A stretch of 64,000 nucleotides of DNA from Rhinopithecus roxellana (GCF_007565055.1 NC_044558.1:128080235-128144234), one strand, 5' to 3'; positions 51,600 through 63,764 are shown, counted from the stretch's first letter. Notes: generated from the letters alone by a model not told the origin. Numbers and translations: made by a program.

Positions 51600-52400
51600 T
51601 AAAAATACAAGTTTCTAGATCTATAAAAGGATGAAAATATTTAAATTAAAATTTAATTCAAAAATTTACATATTTAAGGAAAAATAATAGCAATGAGAAA
51701 AGATGTAACTGCAGAGCAGCTAAATATAACTTTTGGAAATGTAGTCAAGGAAATATTAAATAGCATAGTAGACTACTGAGTTAGTAAACTGGGTAGAGAA
51801 CGATCTGAAGAAATTATCCAGAGAGCAATACAGATGAAAAATTGGAAAATATAATAGATTTTAGGATATATAGAAAAATTAGAGAGTCTAATATACATGA
51901 TATGTGTAATCAGAGTTTTAGTAGCAGATAGAAGACAAAAAATACTTAGGAGAAGCCTAGTAAATGGAAAGAAACTCACACGTAAATACAAAATAGTGAA
52001 ACTACACAACACCAAAGATACACACACAAAAAAATCCTAAAGTCTACCAGAGAAAAGACAAATTTCCTTTTCAGGAAAGGCAGTCAGGCTGAGAGCAGAA
52101 CAGTCAGAAATACTAGGAGTCAGAACACAGTAGAATATTTTCTTCAAAGTTCTGAAACAATGTGATAACCTAAAGTTTTGTGCCTGGCAGATTCATCTTA
52201 CAAGAATAGGAGCGAACTAAAGACAATTTGAAGGAAGTCAAAACTTTACCATCTGCCAAATCTTTACTAAAGGAATTTATGATGGATATATTCTAGAAAG
52301 AAGTGGAAGAAGAGAAAGTTTGAGATCTAATAAAAATGTTAAACAAATCTGAAAACCATGAGTCAATCCAAACAAACATTAAATTCATAAATGATAGTAT
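51600..52400 (+). mobile_element. Probable ancient L1M fragment
   Basis: Segments such as tattttcttcaaagttctga, ttgtgcctggcagattcatc and ttactaaaggaatttatgat match the order of old mammalian L1 sequence. Boundaries and subfamily are uncertain. Confidence 0.5.
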
Positions 52401-52524
52401 TTCCAGATTTGTGAATAGTTTTTATAAGATTTTTTAAGGACAGAACTAAAATTTCAGACAGTAATAATACGTAATTCAAGAGTTGAAATATAAATTTAAG
52501 TGTTCTAAATCTGTGAGTAGCTCG

Positions 52525-52615
52525 AAAAGGGGGTTCAGATGAGGAAACTGAGGAACAAGAAGGTTAAGTAATTTGCTTTCTCTAGGTCATACAATGAATC
52601 CCAAATACTTTCTTT
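52525..52615 (-). mobile_element. MIR fragment, antisense
   Basis: gatgaggaaactgaggaaca, aaggttaagtaatttgcttt and ctaggtcatacaatga are the antisense MIR core. Confidence 0.65.
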
Positions 52616-54932
52616 TGTCCTAATGACTTCATACTAGAAAAAAATGAGGATGACAAATTGTCATAATTTAAGGTTAGGATTTTTTTTGGCTGTGACCTTG
52701 GGTAGATGCAAGATAATAGAAGGATTTGGTTTTCTCTCCCTGTTTCTTTGGTTAAGTAATAACATAAAAATTATTGAATAACCAACATGATAAGATCAAG
52801 AAGCTGAAAATTATGATTAGGTAGACACTGGAAATAACAGAGCAAATGATGCAACAGCCTCATATTCCTGTGTCCTGATCCCCAGTTTGTATGACTGCAC
52901 TCTAGAAGAAAGAGCAAAGTGTAAAAGGAAAGGAATGTTCACATAAGATACCACATGGGCAGGTGGTAGGAGTGAGAGCCACAGGCACAGTGAGAGTGCC
53001 CTTCCATTCTTGCCATCAGGTGCATAAGACATTTCTATCATGATCATTTTGGAGTGGATTTTGCATTGTGGCATCTTTAGACAGCTGTCACAGCACAGCT
53101 AAAAGTTTATAAAATAACCTATATCCCAGGCATGCTGAATCTAACTAATTAAATTCCTAAAGGTCTGCCAAAAGAGACAAAAACGTCTATCAAGAATGAG
53201 AGAGCCGAAAAGAGATTACAACTCTATCCTAATCAGATGGACCCTTCTGCTTTAAAATCCTTGCTTCCCTGTTTGGGTTGTTGATGGAGCTAAGTAGTTG
53301 TGACATGTTTGATGCAGTTGACTGTGATGCATCCTGGTTTTCCATAAACTCCATGGAAAGAAGCTGAGAAGAGCCCCCTCGTGGCAAAGAGTGTAAGCAA
53401 ATGGAATCAAATGAAATGTGAAGAAAGTCTGAGGAAACATGTAAGAGCAATAGGCAATGAGGTGGAGAGAAAGCGAGTATGAAGTAAGAAGAGACACACA
53501 GAAAGATAAATACCCTGTTTCCAGAGAGGACTAATGAAATCTGTTCTTTGTGCAAATCAAGTAAACAGAGTGTCCTTTAGTTCAGTCAATCAATGTTAAT
53601 TTTAAATAACTGAAACATAAGTTATTATGCAGTTACTAATATAAAATAAATGAATGAAATCACATAGGACTCCTTTAATTGAAGCTTAAAAGCAGGAGAT
53701 TCAAATATAATTTGTATTTTCAATTTTGCTCTTCTAGTATGAGTCACTGACATTGTGGAGCTACCATGATACTATTCTGCTTTAAAAATTCCTTGAATTT
53801 ATAGTTACTGTATTTGCAGTAGTCCTTTCCTGGATTCTTGTAAGTTTGGCTGCCGATTGCAGTGATAACAGATATCTCTACACCTATAATCTAGACTGTT
53901 TCTCTTATACAAAATTTGAAAATATAGAGAACTTTAATTATGGTATTGTGATTCTTTTTCTTTGGCATTCTCTTTAGATGCAATTTCTGCTTTGGAAAAA
54001 ATATTCAGGCTGTCCGTTTTCATCTGGGCATGGAAAAAAGAGATGTCTTTATCAGACAAGCTGGTTCCTTTTTTGTTCCATTAAAATTAAACTGAGAGAG
54101 TTTTATAGCACAAAACAGATGGATTCACTTAAATAATTCCCCTGCAGTATTGTTTATTTTCTCTCTTTGATTGCCCAAAATTCCTTGTGTCCTGACACAC
54201 ATTTTCTCATGCTCTCAGGAACAAGGAATTAAAGGCCGAATTACTCAAAGGAGTTGGCATTTTAGACTTTATTTTTAAAATTATATTTTTAATTTTTCGT
54301 TTTTAAGTGTTTTGATTTTAAGTATTTCACATTAGGACAGTTTGAATCATTCAAAAATTTATGTTTCATGAGCTATGTCTTCTTCCTGGAATCTGCTAAA
54401 ATTACTCAAACATAAAGTGAAGATAAATAATATATTTGAGAGAATGCATGTTTATCTGAATCTCTTCAGTCATGTGTGAGTGTGTAAATGTGTGAGTATG
54501 CGATGTAAAATTAGATGAGATTTTCAAAGGTTCTAACAGTCATCCCTCTAACTTTAGACATGATTACATTCAAAGCATTTTAGAAAATTTGTTTTTGAAG
54601 ACTTCCAAAGGTTATTCCTCCCAGTTCCTTAGACTGTCCTCTTCCTGTATCTGAAATCATTTATTTATAGTTTATCCTTTCTATAAAGAAAATTTGGTTA
54701 TTATCTGCATTTATCTCCCTATCTTTCTGAAGACCGATACGGTCTTCAAAATATGCATGTACATCCTAATTCTTTCTGTTTTTAAACTTCAAGTAAACTA
54801 TGATAATGCACACTGGGAAAAATAGTAGTTTGGCTTTGGGAAAAAAAGAGAACTTACACTTTTATAACTTTAGCTTCTCACCTGCAGAATAGAAATATCC
54901 CTGCTTCTCATGAGTGTTGCCAAGAGTTACGC

Positions 54933-54934
<2 letters not shown>

Positions 54935-54972
<38 letters not shown>
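54935..54972. repeat. (TG)n tract replacing an Alu tail
   Basis: About 19 TG units directly abut the Alu body at 54973, where a T tail would be expected. Confidence 0.95.
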
Positions 54973-54974
<2 letters not shown>

Positions 54975-55256
54975 ACGGATTCTTGCTCTGTCGCCCAGGC
55001 TGAAGTGCAGCTGTGGCATGATCTCAGTTCCCTGCAACCTCCGCCTCCCGGGTTCAAACGATTCTCCTGCCTCAGCCTCCAGAGTAGCTGAGATTACAGG
55101 CATGCACCACCATAACAGGCTAATTTTTGTATTTTTAGTAGAGATGGGGTATCATCATGTTGACCAGGCTGTTCTCGAACTCCTGATCCCAGGTGATCCC
55201 CACTCCTCGGCCTCCCAAAGTGCTGGGATTACAGGCATGAGCCACCGCACCTAGCC
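54973..55256 (-). mobile_element. Alu with target duplication
   Basis: Antisense Alu from agacggattcttgctctg to gagccaccgcacctagcc. Flanks gagttacgcttt (54924-54935) and gagttatgcttt (55257-55268) differ at one base. Confidence 0.93.
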
Positions 55257-55713
55257 GAGTTATGCTTTTAAAAGTGTTCAAAATATGTAGACTAATGCTA
55301 CAGAAGCAGAGCTTCTCTATTACAGGTTTATTTTAAATTTCATCCCAGGCAGTAAATTTGATGTCTTAAAATCTGCTTGTTTGTTTAAATTTAGTTAATC
55401 CGTGAGTTCCAAGAACTCTAATGTTTGTGTGATTTTTAAAATTTGTGTTTGAGAGTGAATTGCATGTATCTGAAGCAATCAGCTGGCAGCTACTAAAACT
55501 TAGCAATGAAAAAAATCACTCTTCTCATAAATTGCCTTCAGAAAAAACAGGGTGTCAAGACAGAAATGGACAATGTTCTCATGGGCTTTGAGCTATTGTT
55601 CTGTTAAAAAAAAATTGTGTAGAAAACTGTCCCAAAACTCACAGTTTACTATGAGAACAACTAAGGAATTGCCTAACACAGTGTCTATCAGGAATCTCTT
55701 TTTCTTATGACAC

Positions 55714-55788
55714 AGCAATTACTTTTAATTGCTGTTTTTGCAATTACTTTTCATTGCAAAAACCACAATTACTTTTGCACCAACCTAA
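55714..55788 (+). mobile_element. MADE1 mini-transposon (mariner-derived hairpin)
   Basis: The right end, cacaattacttttgcaccaa followed by cctaa, is the terminal inverted repeat of MADE1, the family that gave rise to miR-548 genes. The inner arms 55727-55744 and 55753-55770 pair at 16 of 18 positions around the loop tacttttc. The outer left arm is decayed. Confidence 0.88.
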
Positions 55789-55849
55789 TAAAACTTTGCC
55801 CTGGCCCTACCCAACCCTATCCAGACTTGCCCAGCAACCTCTCTGACCA

Positions 55850-56283
55850 CGTTCCCTGCCCCTCTTTTTCCTTTCTGCTAAGCTGCCAACCACTGACCTC
55901 CTGACTGCTCCTCTGACATCCCCCAGGTATGTCCCTCTTTCCTGAATGTGCTTTCCCCAGCTACTTCTGTCTAAATGTCTTCTGTATTTCATGAGGCCTC
56001 TATTCAAATTTTACCCACCCCTATCCCTTCCCAGCCAGGAAGGCCTTCCCAGTCCATCCTATCTAAAGAGCATTTATGTTCTTCCCTGCCTTCTACCCTG
56101 TGCATTGTTTTCTTCCTATTACTTGAATTTAAGTTAACTTTTCTTTTTTATTGACTTTATTTTTTTAGTTTCTGTCTCCCCTAAAAAGGTGGGAGCTCCA
56201 TTAAGAGCAGGGATTTTATTTTGTACCCTACTCCATCCATGGAGCTAGACTCACAATAAATACTTGTTGGATGAATAAATCCT
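55850..56283 (+). mobile_element. L2 3' end, sense
   Basis: Typical order: cccaggtatgtccctctttc, ggaaggccttcccagtccat, ctgtctcccctaaaaaggtg, gagctccattaagagcaggg, ending ataaatacttgttggatgaa. Confidence 0.85.
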
Positions 56284-56974
56284 TGAGATACTCAGTACAG
56301 ATTCCTTGGTAAAGTTTCTACCACATCATACTAGGATTCAGCTCCTTAACGGCCACAGTACCTTTCTAAGATTATCTGGAGTCCCAGTCTAAATCCAAAA
56401 AGTGGTCAAAATTAGACCAACCCTTTTTAACCTTTACATCACAGCACCCATATATGTGTAATAGTATTTGTGAATACCATAGCATTAGAGAAATGAGAAG
56501 GGATTTTGAGTTTTAAAACTAGATTTGCTTTATTTTATAAAATTATAATGAGAAAAACTAATTATAAGCTGTTGGAGATAATATTAAAAATTGAGTTTAT
56601 TCTAGGGTTTCCAAATAAAATATTTCTTTTTAAAAAAATATTTTCAACCATTAAATACTGCACAGCAAACTTGGAACCCACCTTGCTGCACGTAATCATA
56701 CATTGGCTGGGAAATTCTGAGTTAAAACCTTTGTGAACTTAATTTTTTGTTTTGATTTGTTTTTGGCTCAGGATACTATGTAATGTGAAGGTTTGTCGTT
56801 ATCTTTGGAAAAAATAACTGAGTCTTTTTAATAGAAGTAGAAACCCAAATAAAAACCATTAGGCATGACATAAGGAGCAATGCAAATGCTGCCTAATAGG
56901 CCATTGATTTTACTTCCCCCTTGGATAATCTCTGATAGAGGTACTGGTTTATAAGCCTCATTTTACTAAGAATA

Positions 56975-57095
56975 GCTGGGTTTACTCTATATTCTTCCAT
57001 GTACTAGTACTGTGACCTTGGGAGGGTTTTTTACCCTCTCTGGGTCTAAGTGGTTTTGTTTGCTTAGTATAAAGGCTGGGAGGGGGTTGAGCTGC
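56975..57095 (+). mobile_element. MIR fragment
   Basis: gtactagtactgtgaccttg followed by a ttaccctctctgggtct segment and gcttagtataaaggctggga is a diverged sense MIR core. Confidence 0.55.
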
Positions 57096-57190
57096 TGCTT
57101 AGGAATCAACAATAGATATGCTGAGAAAGAACTAGAAGGGAGTGCTGCTTTTCACACTGAAGCAAGGGGAGAGTGAGATTTCTCATCTTT

Positions 57191-57211
57191 AACAACAACA
57201 ACAACAACAAA
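57191..57211. repeat. (CAA)n tract
   Basis: Six to seven CAA units. Confidence 0.9.
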
Positions 57212-57249
57212 AGGAAATAACAGTGCCAACAAGAAATTAAAAAGAAAAT

Positions 57250-57251
<2 letters not shown>

Positions 57252-57286
<35 letters not shown>
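57252..57286. repeat. (AC)n microsatellite
   Basis: About 17 AC units, probably length-polymorphic. Confidence 0.95.
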
Positions 57287-57289
<3 letters not shown>

Positions 57290-57929
57290 CCCTCAACAAA
57301 CTTAATATTCTTTTCAGTGGACCAGAAAACCTTTGGTGTGACAAATCAAACTTTTGAGGAAGCTAGATCCTGGAAGCAAACTTCGCTGTAAGCCAACTGC
57401 CAGCTAACCACACACATAATTTGATGATGTGAAGGTGGATGGCTATAAATTTTCCTAAGTGGTGAGAAATAGAGAATGACTTTTAATAATGTCATTTCAT
57501 TTGCCCTACAGTACATTGTTCAGCCGTAAAATCATGAAAACCAGTAAGCGTTTTTGGCCAGAAGTTATTCCTCTCCTTTTTTCCATTTTAAGTGCAGGCT
57601 GCCTTCTCTGTGTTTGGGAGACAGTAACTTCAAAAGACATCTTCCTTGTCTTCCAACAGCCACACTTTGAAATCTAAGCCAGTGTCCTGTAAAACTCTTA
57701 CAATTGAGAGTAAATACAGACAGTTTGGCACAAATATCCACACTTGAAATGGAAGCTTTAGGTCTATTGTTTGATCTGAAATGGATTATATTACATTTTA
57801 AAATGTTTTCTTCAAAAATTATTTTGATCAAAGCAGTCTTTCACACTGAAAGGTCTTATTTCACTGAAACTGTGAGTTAAGAAGGTTAATTTCCTCTCAG
57901 TAATGCATCTTCTTTATTTACATATTTTA

Positions 57930-58050
57930 AGCATCTGATGCCTGCTGAACTCTGCCCCAGATACTGGTTAATATTTAAAACAATAGCAGATCCTGTTCCT
58001 GCTAAAACCTTCACAACCTAAGAGAAAATCAACACATGAGAAAATTTTAA
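57930..58050 (-). mobile_element. Possible L2 tail, antisense
   Basis: gatgcctgctgaactctgcc, ccagatactggttaatattt and gatcctgttcctgctaaaac weakly resemble an antisense L2 tail. Confidence 0.35.
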
Positions 58051-58385
58051 CTATTATTTCCATGTCAGAATGACAAGAAGAAACAAAAATGGGAGGAGAA
58101 AATAATATCCTTCTGTCCTGAAGTTACTCCAGGACACCAAGGCTTTGACTGTATGTGTCAACATTGCCACTATTTTTTTATGATGATTCATTCCTCCCAT
58201 TTAATGCTGTGGAGACACCCCAACCGCACTGGCTTCAGATGTTGGTATGTGGGGGAGGCCAGCCCAGTGACCTGAGCAGGCACGTGGTTGTTACTGAGTT
58301 TGTAAGAGTCCAGGTGAAGTTCAACAGTTGCAATTTTGCATTTTAAAGACATTTGTTTAGTTACTTAACTCTCATTCTTTCTTAG

Positions 58386-58605
58386 GTGCCCTCGCTAAAA
58401 TTTCACCTCTTTCATCGCCCTGCTCCTCACCTCTCCAAGGGACTCCTGCCAGCAGCCTGGTCAGCAAAATTTCTGCAGTGCAGTTTCCAGAATCTGCTGA
58501 CACAACTGTCAAACAAAGTCTAGGTTCTCACAGGGCCTTAACTTACACTCAGAGTGCCCCTGACCTATCCCCTCAAATCCTGACTCCACCTGTTATATGT
58601 AGCAG
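58386..58605 (+). CDS. PDE3A: PDE3A exon 6, Ser/Pro-rich linker
   Basis: The exon begins with GT, completing Gly514 from exon 5, then encodes residues 515-586 and two bases of Ser587. The acceptor is ttctttcttag and the donor is CAG|gtaagg, a good consensus. The peptide runs ALAKISPLSSPCSSPLQGTP, then an AVQFPESADTT block, then a TYTQSAPDLSPQ block, and ends TPPVICS. It is rich in Ser and Pro with several SP pairs, as expected of the regulatory linker between the membrane region and the catalytic domain. PDE3B has a related IEFPDTAD segment. Codon 555 is GTC (Val), while I recall Ala in human. The length is 220 bases, phase 1 to phase 2, so skipping would shift the frame. Confidence 0.95.
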
Positions 58606-60180
58606 GTAAGGATTTTTTATGAACTGAAGTTTAATAATAAAACTGATGGTGGTTTTTCCCTAGAAATACCTACCACCAGCCCACGCAGCTTGGGGTAGGT
58701 TTGTCAAAGTAGTTGACAACCAAGTAAAGGATAATGTGATTTGTGTTGAGTAGGCTACAATAAAAACTTACGTTTTAGTAGTTTTCTATTAACAAAGTTT
58801 AGAATCCATGCAGTTCATACAGCTAATCTTTAGAGAGGATACAAAATCATTAGCTGTATATGTTGCCTGTTTCCTGATGGTGAATATAGAAAATTTGTAA
58901 CTAAAAAATGATATCAAATATTCTGTTGTAATGCTTCATTCTGTTGGAATGTTTGTACTTGTTCTCCAGGGAACTTGTTACATTGATATTAGCCATATTT
59001 AATCGTCAGTTTGCATTTCCCATTTTTAGAGTCTAAAAATGTGTGAATAATACATCACACAGGATGGCTGGACTCAAATAGTTTTCTGAATGCAATTTAA
59101 GCAATTGTATGTGCTATTCTATCATGTTGAAACAAAATTACAAAATGTTATCTATCACAGAGGTTAAGAAAAAAATGACCTAGCATGGCTAGAGTAATTA
59201 TTTTGCCAAGGTTGTCACAAGAAATAATTATCTCTTCTTACTGGTTAATGTATTTTTATTGTTCTTCACTAATACCTTGAATAATTGATCTTAAAGCATT
59301 ATGGTATTTTTTAAGTAGAAAAACAGTTGAGTGTTTTTAACTATGAGAGTACCTTGAATAAAATAGTATTTCATTTCTGAAGTTGATGAGGGTAACTATT
59401 TGAATAAATGAGTAACATGTTGGTTTTCTAGTATCAAATATTACTTCACAGACTCAGATTTTTTCAATATATTCAGCTTTAAGAAATAGCAACTTATATT
59501 AAGCCTTATAATTTTCATTTTCATATTTTTACTCATAAGCTCTATAAATTAAATGTTCTTTATAATTTTTATTTTTACCTCCTTTCTCTTTACTGACATT
59601 TTTAAATGAGAAATTATTTTCATTTGTTCGCCCAGAGCCAAAGTTATTCTACTATGCAAAAGTTATTCTGCTGCCTTCTATGAGTTTCTTTAATAAAATA
59701 ATTTCTGCGGGATATTAATCTCATCTCTTTTCCACAGAAAAGCAAGTTCTGTAGTAAAATATTCAGAAGATATATCATACTTCCCTGTTAGAAATTCACA
59801 ACACACATGGCTTTATTAAAAGCTCTGAGAAGCTCTGTTAAAAGAATCCCTCTTTATTTATTTTTGTTGTTTCATTTAGTGTTTTTTGAATTTATTTGAC
59901 CACAGAACCAATTTATTTGGGTTAACACCCAAGAATTGCTCACGGATCTAACGTTTGGCAGAACACAATGAAGAAACATTGTTTTATTGTATGCACCCTG
60001 AGCCAAGATGAAGCCCAGTGGAGTAATCTTCATCAAGGACATCTGGGTTCAGCATTTTTAGGGAGAGTCTCCCACTGTGGGTTCCGGACTTTGGGGAAAT
60101 AAGTCCCCTAAAGAAAGGAGAGAGATGTTCAGAAAAGCTCTACCACTCACATAGCTTTTTTCATCATAGTGTAGTTTTTT

Positions 60181-60228
60181 GTGTTTGTTGTTGTTGTTGT
60201 TGTTTGTTTGTTTGTTTGTTTTTGTGTT
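60181..60228. repeat. (TTG)n/(TTTG)n microsatellite
   Basis: Five TTG units pass into four TTTG units in intron 6. Confidence 0.93.
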
Positions 60229-61473
60229 CTTAGGAAGAATGCAATGGGATTTTTATATAAGGTTTCAGAGAAAAACAAGAGGATTTCACTGTCTACTTGT
60301 TCAGTAATGTTTATAAATCCAGTAGTGTGTGTTTTATTTGTTTAGGCTTTATAAATCTGTAATTCAAACCAGGTTTTATTATTGCCTTAAAGGCAGCCAC
60401 CCATGTAGGCACAGAGAGCTCCAGAAACACACGACTAATTGTTGTGGTTTCCCCTGCTGAACTTGAAGAGTTTGGCATTGAATCCCAGTCTCTTGGCTGC
60501 TGTAATGTCTATGCAACAAGCTATTTTTCTGGCATGAGAGCTGGCATATTTGAAGTACTAATTTAAATGGTCCTTTTAGGTATTACTTTGCAATGAAAAA
60601 TTTTAAGGCTAATAAACTCAACTTCTTCTGAGCTTCGTCTAAGGATGTAAGCCTACCAATTCCATCTCCTTTCTTTTTCCTTTTTGTCCTATCATTTTCT
60701 TTTTATTCTCTAACCCAAACTGACACGTTTAATAATTAGAAATATTTTACAGGTAATGTTTTTCTATTTACACTCAAGGGTTGAAAAGTAAAGTTACTTA
60801 GTATGCAGATGCAGTCTTCCTGGAAAATGCTCTTCTCTTAGTGCACACACAAGCACAATTCAGGAAAAAAAAATGATGAGTTATTTAAGATATTAAACAA
60901 TAAGCTATCACTACTTTTTTCATTTTAGAGTGGGAAGTCTGTGGTTAAATAACAAACAAGAAAATCCTCTGAGACCCTTTGTAATATTAGTCAGAAAGAA
61001 AGAACCCAGCAGCGAACTGCAGAATCAAAATCTAATCATGAAGTCTCTAAACAAGATAGAAGAGGGAAGAGCCAGTTTATGGCCCGAGTCAGGCCATTTG
61101 TGGGGTTACTGTTTAATTTTTGAAACAGTCAAACTTCATTCCTCCAACACCTTCTGGTAGAGGGCATTGCTTACCTCTCTTAACTTTGGTTTTCTTGGTG
61201 GTTTATCGTACCTCTGGGGCCTGTTTCTCTCAACCAGCATCCTCTGTAGTCAGTCATACATTCACTCTTCATCAAAATGCACCCCTCTTTTGTTCATTTC
61301 TGTAGGGCCTTAACAAGTAACTGATCAATCTGAAAAAAAGAAGTCAATTTTTTATTTTGTAGCAAAACATAAAATTCATATACTGTCATTTTATTTCAAC
61401 CTATCCTGTCTTAAAGTTCTGTTTAGACACGAAAATATCATAACCCAAATAAATAAATCTAACAATGAGGCTC

Positions 61474-61760
61474 TTTTTTTTTTTTTTTTTTTTGAGATGG
61501 AGTCTCGCTCTGTCACCCAGGCTGGAGTGCAGTACTGCAGTCTCCACTCACTGCAGCCTCCATCTCCCAGGTTCAAGTGATTCTCCTGCCTCAGCCTCCC
61601 TGAGTAACTGGGATTACCGCGTCTACCACCCCACCTGGCAATTTTTGTATCTTTAGTAGAGATGGGATTTCACCATGTTGGCCAGGCTGGTCTCGAACTC
61701 CTGACCTCAGGTGGTCCAACTGCCTTGGCGTCCCAAAGTGCTGGGATTACAAGCGTGAGC
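61474..61760 (-). mobile_element. Alu upstream of exon 7
   Basis: Antisense Alu with a T19 tail, gagatggagtctcgctctgt and a complete right part to gcgtgagc. The terminal bases are missing and replaced by a duplicated flank (61760-61809). Confidence 0.93.
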
Positions 61761-61809
61761 CCATAATGAACCTTTAAGCAGCCTGGCCCATAATGAGGCT
61801 TTTAAGCAG
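61760..61809 (+). repeat. Imperfect 22-bp tandem duplication at Alu end
   Basis: cccataatgaacctttaagc (from 61760) and cccataatgaggcttttaag (from 61787) are near copies separated by cctgg, at the genomic flank of the Alu. Confidence 0.85.
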
Positions 61810-62186
61810 GCACAGAGGTATTTATTGTGACAGATAACCCTTGTCCAAATATAGATCAACACCTGCAAAATGGCCACTATAAGTGGGTCGCAGCCTATAC
61901 CAGTATTCTCTAAATAATCTAACAAACTTTTACTATCACTTTCACCTCAAATATGATCTAGATAAAGGAGGAGGAGACTGAGAGTCAAATGAACTTTCTA
62001 ATCCTTTGTAGTGACTGCTCTCTCACAAAAAAGAAAGTAGTACACTGCATATCAGCATTTATGTATCAAACAAAATGATTATTTTCACAAAACAAATAAG
62101 CAGAAGGTAGAAATATTTGATTATTGTTGTTTATCTTAATGTAGACATAGATGGTATGTGCCTATGACTTTTCCAATGTTTTTTAG

Positions 62187-62272
62187 CTGTGGCAGACCAT
62201 ATTCCCAAGGGAATCCTGCTGATGAGCCCCTGGACAGAAGTGGGGTAGCCACTCGGACACCAAGTAGAACAG
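62187..62272 (+). CDS. PDE3A: PDE3A exon 7, short linker exon
   Basis: The 86-base exon completes Ser587 with its first C, encodes residues 588-615 (CGRPYSQGNPADEPL through TPSRT) and leaves one base of Asp616. The acceptor is ccaatgttttttag and the donor is CAG|gtaatt. Cys-Gly after Ser587 matches the paralogue PDE3B, which has NSCGHQ at the equivalent place. Codon 603 is GAC (Asp); I recall Glu in human, a conservative difference. Skipping would shift the frame. The exon lies between antisense Alu copies at 61474-61760 and 62362-62488, the latter starting only about 90 bases after the donor. Confidence 0.95.
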
Positions 62273-63379
62273 GTAATTGTTTTGGATTCTGTTTCCCAAA
62301 ATGGAAATTGCCTTATTTTTGTTTTCCTGATCAAAACAGTGACCTACATTTCTGATTTTTTGAGGGGTGCCGGGAGACATGGTCTCATGATGTTGGCCAG
62401 ATTGGTCTCAAACTCCTGGCCTCAAGTGATCCTCTCGCCTCAGCCTCTTGAAGTGCGAGGATTGCAGGCATGAGCCACTGCGCCTGGCCTGATTTTTTAA
62501 ATTGCAGATTTAAAAGGACAAGGGAGAAAATTAAAATCATCTGTACTCCTACTCACTGGAGTTAATCATTGGTAAAGTTTGGGTGCAAAGCTTTCCAAAA
62601 TGTTTTTATACATTTATACATGTGTATATTTCTAAAACACAAGAGGTCATTTTATATAATATATAGAACTGTATAGAAATGTTATTTTATCTTGCTACTT
62701 CTGACATTGGAAGTACTTTAAGTGGTTCCCAAAACAGAGCAAATACTCAATCAACTTCCCTCAGGCACCTTACTCAGCTATGAGAAACGTCATAGGAGCT
62801 CAGAGAGCATAGACTTCAGACTCTGGGTATTTACCGATTGGTCTTTTAGTTAGCACAGTTTACTGCTGACTGAAATGGCAACAGTGAAGAAGGACAGATA
62901 AGGAAGGAAGCCGCAGGATTCTAAGAAATGGGATTGGATACATAGGATTTCCCATGCTCCCAAGCATATGCCATCACTCTGTGCTCCACAGAGCACTTTA
63001 CTCCTGGGTGTGTCAACTCAATTTCTCCCACCTCACATGCCCATTCTAGAGTGTTATAGTCACTCAGTGGTTTAATGTATAGGGAGAGAAATAGAGAAAA
63101 AAGAAACATAAAGTCCTGTGAACTGTTGATCTAAAAAATATTATTGAGGGATTATTGAATGTCATGCGGATTACAGATTATAATTTCCATCTGTTTTACT
63201 TTGTTAACAGATGTGTGATGTTCTCTACCCTATGATCCTATATTCTTGGAGTGTAAGCTCATGAAAGCCCTATTTCCCTAAACAGTATATTTACCATATG
63301 CATCTTAGCAAAATTTGCTTAAATGAGCTCCCTTTCCCCATTGTGGATCTCGTAATAAGTTGTTCTCTTTTAATTGTAG
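62273..63379 (+). other. PDE3A: PDE3A intron 7
   Basis: GT...AG intron of 1107 bases, gtaatt to tgtag. It contains an antisense Alu monomer-like fragment with flanking duplications (62362-62488). The rest (62500-63379) holds nothing I recognise. Confidence 0.93.
62362..62488 (-). mobile_element. Alu monomer fragment with target duplication
   Basis: One Alu-like monomer (tggtctcatgatgttggcca to gccactgcgcctggc) flanked by ctgatttttt at 62352-62361 and 62489-62498. Either a free monomer or a truncated Alu. It starts about 90 bases after exon 7. Confidence 0.8.
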
Positions 63380-63534
63380 ATGACACTGCTCAAGTTACCT
63401 CTGATTATGAAACCAATAACAACAGTGACAGCAGTGACATTGTACAGAATGAAGATGAAACAGAGTGCCTGAGAGAGCCTCTGAGGAAAGCATCGGCTTG
63501 CAGCACCTATGCTCCTGAGACCATGATGTTTCTG
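63380..63534 (+). CDS. PDE3A: PDE3A exon 8, acidic linker at catalytic-domain edge
   Basis: The exon starts AT, completing Asp616, and encodes residues 617-667: DTAQVTSDYETNNNSDSSD, then an acidic QNEDETE segment, then REPLRKAS and finally ETMMFL. The acceptor is ctcttttaattgtag. The end is placed at CTG|gtagtc because PDE3A continues with Asp668 after MMFL and the frame fits exactly. This donor is the weakest in the window, with T at +5 and a non-consensus T before the final exonic G. The commonly used recombinant catalytic fragment of human PDE3A begins at residue 669, so the window stops just before the metal-dependent HD-type domain. Retention of intron 8 would add 12 residues and a stop (TGA at 63571-63573), giving a protein without catalytic activity. 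Confidence 0.94.
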
Positions 63535-63619
63535 GTAGTCCCATATCATCACTTAACTCACTCATTTACTTGAGAGATCAGCTTCTGTTACAGATATTGG
63601 CTTAGAAATGAATCTCTGA

Positions 63620-63764
63620 GGCCAGGCATGGTGGCTAACACCTGTAATCCCAACACTTTGGGAGAACGAGGCAGGCACATCACTGGGTCAGGAGTTCGAG
63701 ACCAGCCTGACCAACATGGTGAATCACCATCTGTAATAAAAATACAGAAAAATTACCCAGGCAT
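63620..63764 (+). mobile_element. Alu interrupted by a second Alu
   Basis: Sense Alu left monomer from ggccaggcatggtggctaac into the middle region (aaattacccaggcat), where it is broken by the Alu beginning at 63765. Confidence 0.9.

Larger units (their letters stand above)
58606..62186 (+). other. PDE3A: PDE3A intron 6
   Basis: GT...AG intron of 3581 bases, gtaagg to ttttag. Nothing recognisable is seen in 58606-60180 or 60230-61460 beyond AT-rich sequence. A TTG/TTTG microsatellite (60181-60228), an antisense Alu (61474-61760) and a 22-bp tandem duplication (61760-61809) are present. Confidence 0.93.

Noticed and set aside
55714..55788. Calling the MADE1 hairpin a microRNA gene
   Set aside because: Homology to the miR-548 source family alone is not evidence of processing, and the outer left arm is decayed.
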